A stretch of DNA of 64,000 nucleotides from CAWCDJ01 sp963796485 (GTDB taxonomy: Bacteria; Acidobacteriota; Terriglobia; Bryobacterales; Bryobacteraceae), in NCBI GenBank assembly GCA_963796485.1, contig CAWCLV010000001.1, forward strand, positions 2,170,001-2,234,000, read 5' to 3'. Below are positions 1 to 8,477 of the stretch, piece by piece (positions within the stretch are counted from its first letter, which is position 1; each line of letters begins with the position of its first letter). Made by a program: the position numbers and the translations under genes. Below the pieces are notes generated by a model. The model made no database searches, was not told the DNA's origin, and saw only the letters and a program-made list of their open reading frames with translations.

Positions 1-774
1 CTCGTAAACACGCCCGCGGCGGAGCAGGGCGCGGCAGACCTTGAAATCGGCGGTGGCCGAATCCGGAATCGCCAACTGCTCCCTCAACTCCGGCATCCTG
101 GACCATGCGTTGTACACGTGAGCGATCCGGTGGGTGCGCAGGCACGAGAAGTAATCCTGGGCCAGGAACTCCGGATTGCGGATCTCCACGGCGTACCGGA
201 ATTCGGGCGGCAGACCGGCGAGAAACGGGTCCAGGCGGTCGAGAAATTCCGCGGGACCGCTGAATGTCCGCTTTCCGAAAGCGCCGAATTCGAAGATCAG
301 GACTGCCGTCTTCGCGCGGTGCGGCAGCAGCGGGCGCAGAAACATCTCCCGCAGCATTGGAAGATCCAGAAACGATTCGTTCTCCAGGCCGCCCTGAGGG
401 CCGTAGCGCGGGTGCGTAGGGAACACCTTGCAAGTGATCTGCTCCGGAACCTTGAACGCGAATTGGAAGCCCTCCGGCGTCTGCGCGAACAGGCGGTTCC
501 AGAACTCCGGCGCCGGGAACTGGTAGAAGGCGAAATCGCCACAGACCGCCGGGAAGGTTTCGGCGTACTCCTGCAGGCATTCGGCCTCAAACGCCTTGCG
601 CGAAAAGCGGCCGCGGGAATAGTAGCGCTCCGGCGTGTAGACTTGGCCTAGCCAGCCTTCGTATTTCCAGGAACTGCCGCCGATATAGATCCCTTGCGCG
701 GCGAGTTCCCGAAGGCGCGTGGCTAGGCCATCGCGGTCGAAGCCGCCCGGTTCGTCGAACAGCGAACCTACCAT
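1..774 (-). CDS. DUF72 (YecE-like) family protein, 3' part cut by window edge
   Basis: The frame is open from the window edge to an ATG at 774, giving the first 258 codons. Typical DUF72 features are visible: GGSSWKYEGW near residue 32, a YAETFPAV block, FAFKVPEQIT, and the VEIRNPEF strand that lines the TIM-barrel centre. DUF72 proteins (about 240-290 residues) have no firmly established reaction. The ATG overlaps the stop of the upstream ggt gene by 7 bp, so the two are probably co-translated. The C-terminus lies outside the window. Family assignment is confident; function is unknown. Confidence 0.85.
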   Translation of the reverse strand, partial: MVGSLFDEPGGFDRDGLATRLRELAAQGIYIGGSSWKYEGWLGQVYTPERYYSRGRFSRKAFEAECLQEYAETFPAVCGDFAFYQFPAPEFWNRLFAQTPEGFQFAFKVPEQITCKVFPTHPRYGPQGGLENESFLDLPMLREMFLRPLLPHRAKTAVLIFEFGAFGKRTFSGPAEFLDRLDPFLAGLPPEFRYAVEIRNPEFLAQDYFSCLRTHRIAHVYNAWSRMPELREQLAIPDSATADFKVCRALLRRGRVYE

Positions 775-2597
775 GCCTGCGACGCGCGGAAATAGTACGG
801 GTCCGCGCCTGCCTCGATCATCCCGCTGGGATTCAGCCGGATAAAAACGGGGGCGGCCCCGCTCGAATATCGCGAGCGCATTTCCACCTTGTGGCCGCGC
901 TTTTCCAGGTCGGCGACTACGGAGGCGGCGGTGCGCTCATCCAGCAGAAGGCTCCCGGGGCTCATCGCATGGTTGTCGAAGCTCGACACCAGGTGCTCGG
1001 TCTGGAACCGCGGCGCCTCCACGGCCTGTTCGGCGTTCATGCCGAAATCGGTAGCGTTCAGCAGCACCTGCAAGAGGGCCTGGTCCTGGTTGTCGCCGCC
1101 GGGCGTCGAGAGCGTGATCAGGGTGTGATCCGGTCCCGTCACCAGGGTGGGGCTGAGGGTCACGCGCGGCCGTTTGCCGCCTGCGAGTTCGTTGGGATGG
1201 CCCGGCACCAGGAGGAAACTCTGCGCGCGCTGCGTCAGCGGGATGCCGGTATCGCCCGCGATCACCGGGGGCATCCACGCGCCGGAAGGCGTAATCGAAA
1301 TAGCAACGCCGTCCTTGTCGATGGCGTCCACGCAGGTGGTGTCCTTGGCCAGAAGGGCGTCGGGAATTTTGTAACGGTCGATGTGCGAATAGAACGGGTG
1401 CTTGGGCGGGTTCGGCTCGACGTTGCCGGGGCGGAAATCGAGCGACGCCATCTCGCCGATCTGCTTGCGGCGCTCGGCGCCGTACTCTTTCGAAAGGAGC
1501 CGCTCCTCCGGGACCTTCACGAACTTCGGGTCCCCATAAAAGGTGTCGCGGTCGGCATAGGCCAGCTTCAGGGCCTCCACCAGCGTGTGGATGTACGGGC
1601 CGGAATTGAGCCGCATGTCGGCCAGGTTGAAGCCCTCCAGGATATTGAGGGCCTCGATCATGGAGGGGCCCTGGCTCCAGAAGCCCGGCTTGTAAATGGT
1701 GTAGCCGTGGAAGGTGGTGGAGACTGCCTCTTCGGGTTCCAGCCGGAAGGACGCCATGTCCTCGTACCGCAGCAGGCCGCCGTTCTGGCGCGAGAAGGCG
1801 TCGATCCGCCTGGCGATCTCACCGCGGTAGAAGTAATCGCGGACGGCATCGATCGCTTCCGTCCGGCCTTTGCCCGCCGCCAACGCCTTTTTCTCTACTT
1901 CCGCCATGGAGCGGAGGGTGCGCGCGAGGTCGGGCTGGCGGAAAATATCGCCCAGTTTCGGGACGCGGCCGTTCGGCAGAAACACGCGCCGCGAGGTCGG
2001 CCAGTCCTGGAGATAGCGGATGCTGCCGCCCAGGGACATCGCCCGCATTTCGTCGAGCGGGAAGCCGTCGGCTAGCTCGATCGCGGGCTCGACGGCTTCG
2101 GCAAACGACTTTGTTCCGAAGTCCCGCAGGGTCACCAGAGCCGCGTCCACCATGCCGGGCACGAGTGCCGAGAGGATGCCCGCTACCGGGACCCAATCCT
2201 TGAGGCCGCGTTCCTCCGGCGGGTCGAGAATTTCATCGGGCTGCAGCTTGTGGTGGCGGAAGAAATCGGCCGTGGCCAGTTTGGGCATGGTGCCGACCCC
2301 GGCGATGGCCCAGACCTTTCCCTCCTTGGTGCGCACGAGGATGGGAGCTTCGCCGCCCAGGCCGAAATGCGAGAATTCCACGACCGAGGCGGCCAGCATG
2401 GTGGCGATCCCGGCATCCACCGCGTTGCCTCCGCTGAAGTACATCCGCATGCCGGCTTCGGTGGCGTATTCGCTCCCGCCTGCCACCGCGCCGCGCGTGC
2501 CCCGGGAGGGCAGGCGCAGGGTCCGGTTCGAAGGTTGGCGCTGCGCCATGCCTCCCGCCGCCAACGCCAGAAGCACCAACCCCATCCTGAGTTTCAT
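768..2597 (-). CDS. ggt: Gamma-glutamyltransferase family, secreted Ntn-hydrolase
   Basis: This 609-residue protein cleaves gamma-glutamyl bonds (glutathione and relatives) in the periplasm if it acts like its family. The ATG at 2597 gives a short hydrophobic signal peptide ending in GGMAQ, so the 50 extra upstream codons of the open frame are not used. The GGNAVDAGIA and GLGGEAP blocks of the large chain are present. The autoprocessing site reads D-T-T-C-V-D with the putative nucleophile Thr near residue 420; most relatives have T-T-H, so the third position is unusual. RPRVTLSPT and STPGGDNQ follow in the small chain. It is upstream of and overlaps the DUF72 gene. Family call is strong; exact substrate is not known. 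Confidence 0.88.
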   Translation of the reverse strand: MKLRMGLVLLALAAGGMAQRQPSNRTLRLPSRGTRGAVAGGSEYATEAGMRMYFSGGNAVDAGIATMLAASVVEFSHFGLGGEAPILVRTKEGKVWAIAGVGTMPKLATADFFRHHKLQPDEILDPPEERGLKDWVPVAGILSALVPGMVDAALVTLRDFGTKSFAEAVEPAIELADGFPLDEMRAMSLGGSIRYLQDWPTSRRVFLPNGRVPKLGDIFRQPDLARTLRSMAEVEKKALAAGKGRTEAIDAVRDYFYRGEIARRIDAFSRQNGGLLRYEDMASFRLEPEEAVSTTFHGYTIYKPGFWSQGPSMIEALNILEGFNLADMRLNSGPYIHTLVEALKLAYADRDTFYGDPKFVKVPEERLLSKEYGAERRKQIGEMASLDFRPGNVEPNPPKHPFYSHIDRYKIPDALLAKDTTCVDAIDKDGVAISITPSGAWMPPVIAGDTGIPLTQRAQSFLLVPGHPNELAGGKRPRVTLSPTLVTGPDHTLITLSTPGGDNQDQALLQVLLNATDFGMNAEQAVEAPRFQTEHLVSSFDNHAMSPGSLLLDERTAASVVADLEKRGHKVEMRSRYSSGAAPVFIRLNPSGMIEAGADPYYFRASQAW

Positions 2598-2659
2598 CAC
2601 GATGGCTCTATTGTATGGGAATCGTCGCGCAAGGCACAGGCAGTATAATTGACTTGTCC

Positions 2660-2821
2660 GTGAAACCACCCGAAGCGCAGCCGCAGCCCCAGCCCGAGCG
2701 AGCGCCGGACGAAGAGCCCATGCTCTACTGTCCGCTCTGCTCCACACGCCTCACGGCGCGCAAATGCAAGCTGCTGTGCGAAACCTGCGGCTATTATATG
2801 AGCTGCGCCGATTACTACTGA
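2660..2821 (+). CDS. Small double-CxxC zinc-ribbon-type protein
   Basis: A 53-codon frame begins with GTG at 2660; an alternative ATG at 2720 would give only 33 residues. After a Pro/Gln/Glu-rich stretch comes YCPLCSTRL, then KCKLLCETCGYYMSCADYY at the C-terminus. The spacing CxxC-x6-C-x3-CxxC suggests a zinc ribbon. A TATAAT hexamer lies at 2644-2649, but no good -35 was seen, and it would favour the downstream ATG. The gene lies 11 bp before a DinB gene and diverges from ggt. I recall similar short proteins in Acidobacteria but cannot give a function. Confidence 0.6.
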   Translation: MKPPEAQPQPQPERAPDEEPMLYCPLCSTRLTARKCKLLCETCGYYMSCADYY

Positions 2822-2832
2822 GCCTCGTCATT

Positions 2833-3318
2833 ATGTCTGAAATTCCTGCGCTGTTGGAACGTTATCGCCGCGGAGCCGAGTTGCTGGCTGTCGTGCTGAC
2901 CGGTGTGTTTGGAGAGGAAGAGGATTTTGCGCCGGCGCCGGGGAAGTGGAGCGTCCGCCAGATCGTGGCGCACCTCGCCGATGCCGAACTGGTGGGCGCG
3001 CACCGCTTCCGGCAGGTGGTCGCCGAAGCGAATCCCACGCTGATTGCGTTCGACCAGGACGCGTGGACCCGGAACCTGGATTACGCGCGGCGCAAGCCGA
3101 AGCAGTCACTCGAGACATTCCGCCGGATTCGCGCGGAGAACTACGAACTTCTAAAGGGCCTGCCCGAAGAGGCTTTCGAGCGCACCGGCAATCACTCCGA
3201 AAACGGGGCAGTGACGCTGCGCCGCCTGCTCGAAGGCTATGCGGGGCACGCCGAGTCCCATGCCCGGCAGTTGCAGGATCTCCGCGAGACCTACAAGCAG
3301 GCTAAGGGCAAGAAGTAA
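2833..3318 (+). CDS. DinB superfamily protein
   Basis: A 161-residue all-helical DinB-like protein. The start ATG at 2833 is followed by SEIPALLERY. The DinB metal-binding histidines can be seen in IVAHLADAE after the WSVRQ motif, and in the C-terminal GYAGHAESHARQL, where two His lie one turn apart. DinB/YfiT proteins are metal-dependent, some acting as thiol S-transferases; the reaction here cannot be told. The upstream small zinc gene ends 11 bp before it, so they may be co-transcribed. The length matches the family. Confidence 0.82.
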   Translation: MSEIPALLERYRRGAELLAVVLTGVFGEEEDFAPAPGKWSVRQIVAHLADAELVGAHRFRQVVAEANPTLIAFDQDAWTRNLDYARRKPKQSLETFRRIRAENYELLKGLPEEAFERTGNHSENGAVTLRRLLEGYAGHAESHARQLQDLRETYKQAKGKK

Positions 3319-3351
3319 GCCACCGGACGCAAAGGGTTACACTAATCGTTT

Positions 3352-4533
3352 ATGCCGCAGTCCTATCCTCCTCTACAGGCGCCTCCGCGCCTTCTCTTCG
3401 GGCCCGGGCCCGGCCTGGTTGCTCCGCGTGTATACCAGGCGATGGGCCAGACTGTGGTGGGCCATCTCGATCCGTTCTTCTTCCAGGTGGCGGGCGAGAT
3501 CCGTTCCCTGCTCGGGTACGCCTTCTCGACGAAGAACGACTTCAACATCGCGATTTCCGGCACCGGCAGTTCCGGCATGGAGGCCGCGGTGGCCAACTTT
3601 GCCGAGCCCGGCCGCAAGTTCGCGGTGCTCTCGAACGGATTCTTCGCCGATCGCATTGCGGAGATGGCGCGCCGCCAGGGTGCAACCGTGGCTACTCTCG
3701 CGAAGGACTGGGGGCAACCGTTCGACCCGCAGGAAGCGCGCGAATTCATCCGGCGCGAGCAGCCGCAGATGGTGGCTTTCGTGCAGGCCGAGACTTCGAC
3801 CGGGATGTACAACCAGGCGAAGCCGATCTGCGAAGCGGCCCATGAAGCCGGCGCGCTGGCGATCGCCGATTGCGTAACGTCGCTCGGCGGCATGCCGGTG
3901 CTGGTGGACGAGAACGGCATCGACATCGCCTACAGTTGCACGCAGAAGGGCCTGGGCTGCCCCTCCGGCCTGGCGCCGATCACGGTTTCGGCGCGCGCGA
4001 TGGAGCGGCTGAAAGGGCGCGGCGCTCCCGTGCAGTCCTGGTATCTCGACCTGACCCTGCTGGACGCATATTTCACCGGCCATAAATATCACCACACCGC
4101 TTCGGCTACGCTGTTCTACGCCCTGCGCGAAGGTCTCGCGATCATCGCCGAAGAAGGGCTCGAAGAGCGTTGCGCGCGCCACCGGAAGAATCACCAGGCC
4201 TTTGTCGCCGGAATCGAAGCGATGGGTCTCGAAATGCACGTGAAGGACCCGGCGAACCGCCTCTGGACCCTCAATACGCCTCGGGTGCCCGCCGGCGTGG
4301 ACGACGCGAAAGTGCGCCAGTACCTGCTGGAAGAGCGGAATATCGAGATCGCCGGCGGCTTCGGCCCCCTGGCGGGGAAGGTCTTCCGCATCGGCGTGAT
4401 GGGTTACGGCTCCACGGCGGAGAACGTAATGTTGATTCTGGAAGCGCTGGGCGCCGCGTTACGGCACGCCGGCTACACTCCGGCAGCCGACGGCAGGATC
4501 GCCGCCGACCACGCACTTACGATCTCCGCGTAG
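3352..4533 (+). CDS. PLP-dependent aminotransferase, alanine-glyoxylate / serine-pyruvate type
   Basis: A 393-residue class V aminotransferase of the AGXT group. HLDPFFFQV near the N-terminus, SGTGSSGMEA (cofactor phosphate loop), the ADCVTSLGG stretch containing the PLP-facing Asp, and CTQKGLGCPSG with the Schiff-base Lys are all present, followed by YHHTASATLFYAL. The family transfers an amino group to glyoxylate or pyruvate in photorespiration-like, glycine or serine metabolism. The gene sits 33 bp after the DinB gene on the same strand, with a convergent porin gene behind it. Substrate preference cannot be read from sequence. Confidence 0.88.
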   Translation: MPQSYPPLQAPPRLLFGPGPGLVAPRVYQAMGQTVVGHLDPFFFQVAGEIRSLLGYAFSTKNDFNIAISGTGSSGMEAAVANFAEPGRKFAVLSNGFFADRIAEMARRQGATVATLAKDWGQPFDPQEAREFIRREQPQMVAFVQAETSTGMYNQAKPICEAAHEAGALAIADCVTSLGGMPVLVDENGIDIAYSCTQKGLGCPSGLAPITVSARAMERLKGRGAPVQSWYLDLTLLDAYFTGHKYHHTASATLFYALREGLAIIAEEGLEERCARHRKNHQAFVAGIEAMGLEMHVKDPANRLWTLNTPRVPAGVDDAKVRQYLLEERNIEIAGGFGPLAGKVFRIGVMGYGSTAENVMLILEALGAALRHAGYTPAADGRIAADHALTISA

Positions 4534-4537
4534 AGTT

Positions 4538-5875
4538 TCACAGCGTGTAGCTGTGGAAGATGTACACGTAGTTGGGTCCGACCCCGGGCGTAGTGCGCTG
4601 CAGGAACTCACCGGGGTACAACCGCCCATACCCCGCGCCGAACGTGAAGTGCCCGTACTTGTACGTGCCGAACAGGTCCGTTTCCTGGCCTACATGGTGG
4701 CCCGCGGTTCCGGCCGCCGAGCGGACGATCCCCTTGCCGGATCCGGCGTAGAGATAATCCCGCGCGCTCGCAAGCCAGGAATTGTCGTACATCAGATTCA
4801 CCGCAAGGCGCCTGGTCAGGGACAGGGTCGCCACCGACTGCGTGTTGTGCAGGTTGCGCCAACCGAACAGGTCCTGGTGCCCGAATTTGTCGTGGTAGGC
4901 CCCGTATAGCTGGTCGAACGTGCCGCTGCGGGTGGGATCCGAGGGGTTCGCGGTTCCCGACGCGTACTTGTATTCCGTCGAAAAATCGAGGGTTCGCGAA
5001 CCGAGATTCCACCTGCGGGAGATGCCTCCGAAAAATGCCCGGGAACTGAGGTCCGCGGCGCCGACCTTGCCATTTTGAAACGCGGTTTCCAGGCTGTATT
5101 TCCACGGGGGCGCCAGCGGTCCCGCCAGGCGGAAGCCGAACGTATTGACTTTCAAACGGTCGGTTCCGTCGGCGCGCGAACCGCCGGTGAAACCGCCGGG
5201 CGCGTTCTGGTCGCGCCGCAGAATGTACGCCTCGAGCAGGTTCTTGCCGAAAAGATTGGGAAACGCGTCGTAAGTGCCGAGGATCCGGTCGCCCAACTCG
5301 GGCCGGTTGAATTCGCCGGGCCGTATCTTCACCGGCGAGACGAGCAGGAACTCGATGCGGGCTTTCGGAAAACGCCAGTACACGCGGGCATGGTCGTAGG
5401 TGCGGGAGAGGTTGCCCCATTGGGGAGTGCCGATGAGCCGGAGTTCGCCGTAGTTCAGCATCATTCGGCCGACGGTCATGCCGAACCCGGTCTCATGGTC
5501 CGGACGCAACTCGATGTAGCCTTCCTGAAGGTCGGCCGGGTCGCGGACCGTGTTCGGAGCGTTGTCCCCGTACCACGGCGCGCGGCAATCCTGGAGCATG
5601 CCGGAAAACTTCAGCCAGGGCGCGGGAGTGTACGACAGTCCCAGGCGCGTACGGATCAGGCCGGTGGCCTTATCGGCATCGCCGAAACTGGTTGCGGTGC
5701 GGTCTTCATAGCGGCCCCGCTGCTCAAAGGTCAGTTTGAGGGTGTTGCTCGAGAATTCCGAAATAGAGTTGGATAACTGTTGTCCTGGATCCCATTGTTG
5801 GGCACCCAGAGGGCCTGCCAGACACAGTAAGACAAAGATCGGGCCGGGGAAGATTGTTCGTCGGGACGACCGCAT
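4538..5875 (-). CDS. Alginate-export-type outer-membrane beta-barrel protein
   Basis: The 445-residue protein begins with a signal peptide that ends GPLGAQQ. The rest alternates short amphipathic strands with polar turns (for example LKLTFEQRGRYEDR, TRLGLSYTPAPWLKF, YIELRPDHE) and ends in an aromatic-rich strand with terminal Leu, as expected for a beta barrel. The pattern matches the alginate export (AlgE-like) family, often found as general oligosaccharide porins in Acidobacteria and Bacteroidetes. Actual cargo is unknown. It converges with the aminotransferase, ending 4 bp from its stop. Confidence 0.75.
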   Translation of the reverse strand: MRSSRRTIFPGPIFVLLCLAGPLGAQQWDPGQQLSNSISEFSSNTLKLTFEQRGRYEDRTATSFGDADKATGLIRTRLGLSYTPAPWLKFSGMLQDCRAPWYGDNAPNTVRDPADLQEGYIELRPDHETGFGMTVGRMMLNYGELRLIGTPQWGNLSRTYDHARVYWRFPKARIEFLLVSPVKIRPGEFNRPELGDRILGTYDAFPNLFGKNLLEAYILRRDQNAPGGFTGGSRADGTDRLKVNTFGFRLAGPLAPPWKYSLETAFQNGKVGAADLSSRAFFGGISRRWNLGSRTLDFSTEYKYASGTANPSDPTRSGTFDQLYGAYHDKFGHQDLFGWRNLHNTQSVATLSLTRRLAVNLMYDNSWLASARDYLYAGSGKGIVRSAAGTAGHHVGQETDLFGTYKYGHFTFGAGYGRLYPGEFLQRTTPGVGPNYVYIFHSYTL

Positions 5876-5920
5876 GCGACGAACTCTACGTTAGCAGACG
5901 GCACGCAGGCCCGTTTCTGT

Positions 5921-6802
5921 TCACGATAGAATGCGGTCCAGGTTTTCGCCCAGGATCATTCTTGCTTCGGAACTGCCGATCCCCAACTCCATCAGGACCT
6001 GCATCTGCGTCTCAAAAATGTCGCGGTTCCAGCCCCGCGGGAAGAACGACGAATCGGAGCCGAACAGCAGCCGCTCGGGGCCGGCCACCGATAGCGCCCT
6101 GCGGAAAACCTTCTTGAGGTCCAGCCCTTCGTACCGCATCCACGAGTTGCTACTCGAGGTGTCGAGATAGACGTTCGGACACAGGTCGGCCAGCATCAGC
6201 GCCTCCCGGAAATATCCCGCACCGAAATGCGGAACAATGAAGCGGAGTTGCGGGAACCGCAGCGCCACCGCATGCAGGTCGATGGGGTTGGAGAAGCGCA
6301 TGTCGAAGGGGGAGGCTAGCCCGAGTTTGCGGCGGACCCCTACCGTTAGCACGCCGCAGTGCACGAACACCGCGCATCGCAACGCCGCGGCTTTTTCGAG
6401 CAGGGCCCCGGCACGCTCATCCTGCACGGAATAGCGATGCATCGCGGGGAAGAGACAGATCGCCCTGAGCCCCTCCAGGTCGGGCGCCGCTTCCGCCAGC
6501 GGGTTCACCATCGCAAAAGGAATCAAGCGGCCGGGGAACGCGCGGGCGGCCTGCTTTACGGAGTTCTCGTCACCCGGAACGCTGGCGATGATAGCGGCCT
6601 TCGTCACCGCGTGCCGGGCCAACTCGTCCACCCATGTGCGGGCCAGAGCCGCCGGGTCTTCGGGCGGCACATCCCATCCGAGGGCCGCGCCCACTTGCGA
6701 GGCATCCCTGCAGGCCGGCGCGCCGAGCGAGGCGTAGAAAGAGTGCGAGAAGAAATGGGTGTGCGCGTCGTTGACCGCGCACTCACCCCAGGGTGTTTGC
6801 AT
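5921..6802 (-). CDS. Amidohydrolase_2 family TIM-barrel hydrolase
   Basis: A 293-residue metal-dependent hydrolase. It starts with VNDAHTHFF (the HxH metal motif), has VHCGVLT and IVPHFGAGY (barrel histidines), and ends with LLFGSDSSFFPRGW, whose Asp is the usual catalytic residue of the PF04909 group. Members include decarboxylases and lactonases. The ATG at 6802 lies 20 bp inside the response-regulator gene, making it the last gene of the transketolase / two-component operon. This context suggests a sugar- or aromatic-derived substrate, but that is only inference. Confidence 0.82.
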   Translation of the reverse strand: MQTPWGECAVNDAHTHFFSHSFYASLGAPACRDASQVGAALGWDVPPEDPAALARTWVDELARHAVTKAAIIASVPGDENSVKQAARAFPGRLIPFAMVNPLAEAAPDLEGLRAICLFPAMHRYSVQDERAGALLEKAAALRCAVFVHCGVLTVGVRRKLGLASPFDMRFSNPIDLHAVALRFPQLRFIVPHFGAGYFREALMLADLCPNVYLDTSSSNSWMRYEGLDLKKVFRRALSVAGPERLLFGSDSSFFPRGWNRDIFETQMQVLMELGIGSSEARMILGENLDRILS

Positions 6803-7460
6803 CGGGCTTGTTCCAGTGCGTGATTCCGGCCGCGAGGGCCAGTTGCGTGAGGCCGGCGACGTTGTTCACGCCGAGCTTCTTCATCATGGTCTTCCGGTAG
6901 CTTCTGACGGTTTGCAGCCCGAGGTCGAGCAGCACCGCGATATCCTTGCTCGTCTTGCCTTCCGCCACCAGCCGCAGCACCTGCAGCTCGCGCGGAGAGA
7001 GCGATTCCAGCGGGCTGCGGTCGTGCGTCTCCAGATCGCCGCGCTGAATGCGCGTGAGCAACCGGTCGGAAACCTGAGAGCTCAGGTAGGATCCGCCGCG
7101 CGCCACCGTCCGCAGCGCGTCCACCAGTTCGCTCGAGGACGCTTTCTTGAGCACGAACGCACGGGCGCCGGAGCGGATCGCGCTCACCACGGAGTTCTCG
7201 TCGTCGTACATCGAGAGGATCACGACCTTGACGGCCGGGCAGTGCCGCAGCAACTCAGTGGTGGCTTCGACACCGTTCATTCCGGGCAGTCCGATATCCA
7301 TCAGGACCAGGTCGGGGTTGGTCTTCTTGCAGAGCTGCACGGCGTCGCCGCCGTTTTCCGCCTCACCCACCACGCGGAACTCACCGCCCCTCTCCAGAAT
7401 GGTCCGGACGCCGTCCCTCACCAGTTTGTGATCATCGACAAGAACAATGTCGAAAGCCAT
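6783..7460 (-). CDS. NarL/FixJ-type response regulator
   Basis: A 225-residue regulator. The receiver domain starts MAFDIVLVDDHKLVRDG, has the phosphoacceptor Asp55 in LVLMDIGLPG and a Lys in VLKKASSSEL. The C-terminal LuxR-type helix-turn-helix reads LSPRELQVLRLVAEGKTSKDIA. The ATG at 7460 is 10 bp after the stop of the partner kinase; an upstream in-frame extension to 7529 lies inside the kinase gene and was rejected. It overlaps the amidohydrolase gene by 20 bp. Target genes are unknown; autoregulation of the operon is plausible. Confidence 0.93.
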   Translation of the reverse strand: MAFDIVLVDDHKLVRDGVRTILERGGEFRVVGEAENGGDAVQLCKKTNPDLVLMDIGLPGMNGVEATTELLRHCPAVKVVILSMYDDENSVVSAIRSGARAFVLKKASSSELVDALRTVARGGSYLSSQVSDRLLTRIQRGDLETHDRSPLESLSPRELQVLRLVAEGKTSKDIAVLLDLGLQTVRSYRKTMMKKLGVNNVAGLTQLALAAGITHWNKPDANTLG

Positions 7461-7470
7461 TAGTCGTCTC

Positions 7471-8469
7471 TTAACGGGAGTCGGAGGCTTCGGCACGAAC
7501 CGTGGTGCCCGCGCCCGGATGGCTGGCAATCGCCAAGTCCAGGCCGGCCTGAGCGGCGTAGTGCTCCATGCTCAAAAAACCCAGCCCTCTGCGCCCGGAC
7601 AGCAGGTTGCCCGGGTCGAATCCCCTTCCGTTATCCTTGACCTCTAAGAAAGTACCGCTACGTGAGGACTTTACCGCGATTTCAATCGCGGAGCAACCGG
7701 CATGCTGAACCGAGTTCTCGACGGCCTCCTGTGCGATATGGAATAACGCGGACGCGATATCCGGTTCGAGCTTCAACGACGGGTCCACATTCAGCCGGAG
7801 GCTCCCCGGAAAGCGCTGCCGGAGACGGGCGGCCATCCGGTCCAGGGCAGCCCGGAGGCCGGTCCGCTCCACCGCGGAAGGATTCAGCTCGTAGCTGTAC
7901 TCCCGGGTCTCTTCCATGATTCCCTCGAGGACGCCCTGCATCTCCGAAATTCGTGCGCAGAGATCGGGTGAACTGGTCTCGAGGTCCATTCGGATCAGGT
8001 CCAGTTGGAGCCCCAGCGCGGTGAGATTCTGGCCGATGGAATCGTGCAGAAATTTCGAGAGAGTGTTGCGCTCGAACTCCATGGCCTTCAATGCGCCCAG
8101 CACGGAGTGCCGCAATTCCTGCTCGGCGGTGCCCCAGGGGGTAACTTCTCTCGCCACCCCGCCGGCGTAACGGATTTCGCTCTCCGCAGTCACCGGGAAA
8201 ACCGAAATGTTGAAGACGCTGCTCTTGTTCCGCTCGCCGAGGTGCAGCACCTCACCCGCGAAAACGCGGCGGAGCCGCGAGTTCCAAAGGCTGCGCGCGT
8301 CCGTCCCGAGGGCCCCGCTAAGAGGCTGCCCCTCCAACTCAGCCGCCGTCCTGCCGAAAATGGGCAGGGAGTCTCCGTAGACGCGCGCGAAAACCTCTTC
8401 GCGGTCGATCAACCAGAAACACGCCGGAGTTTGCTTCAGCAGCAGTTCGGCCAGGCAGACTTCCGGCAT
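7471..8469 (-). CDS. PAS-containing NarL-type sensor histidine kinase
   Basis: A 332-residue soluble kinase without transmembrane segments. Residues 8-105 form a PAS-like sensor domain. The HisKA_3 dimerisation segment contains FLHDSIGQNLTAL with phospho-accepting His142. The ATPase part has AQEAVENSVQHA (N box), KDNGRGFD (G1) and GRRGLGFLSM. This is the standard partner of LuxR-type regulators, and the regulator gene follows 10 bp downstream. It lies 8 bp after the transketolase C-subunit gene, so it is part of a metabolic operon. Confidence 0.92.
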   Translation of the reverse strand: MPEVCLAELLLKQTPACFWLIDREEVFARVYGDSLPIFGRTAAELEGQPLSGALGTDARSLWNSRLRRVFAGEVLHLGERNKSSVFNISVFPVTAESEIRYAGGVAREVTPWGTAEQELRHSVLGALKAMEFERNTLSKFLHDSIGQNLTALGLQLDLIRMDLETSSPDLCARISEMQGVLEGIMEETREYSYELNPSAVERTGLRAALDRMAARLRQRFPGSLRLNVDPSLKLEPDIASALFHIAQEAVENSVQHAGCSAIEIAVKSSRSGTFLEVKDNGRGFDPGNLLSGRRGLGFLSMEHYAAQAGLDLAIASHPGAGTTVRAEASDSR

Positions 8470-8477
8470 AGGGGAGG

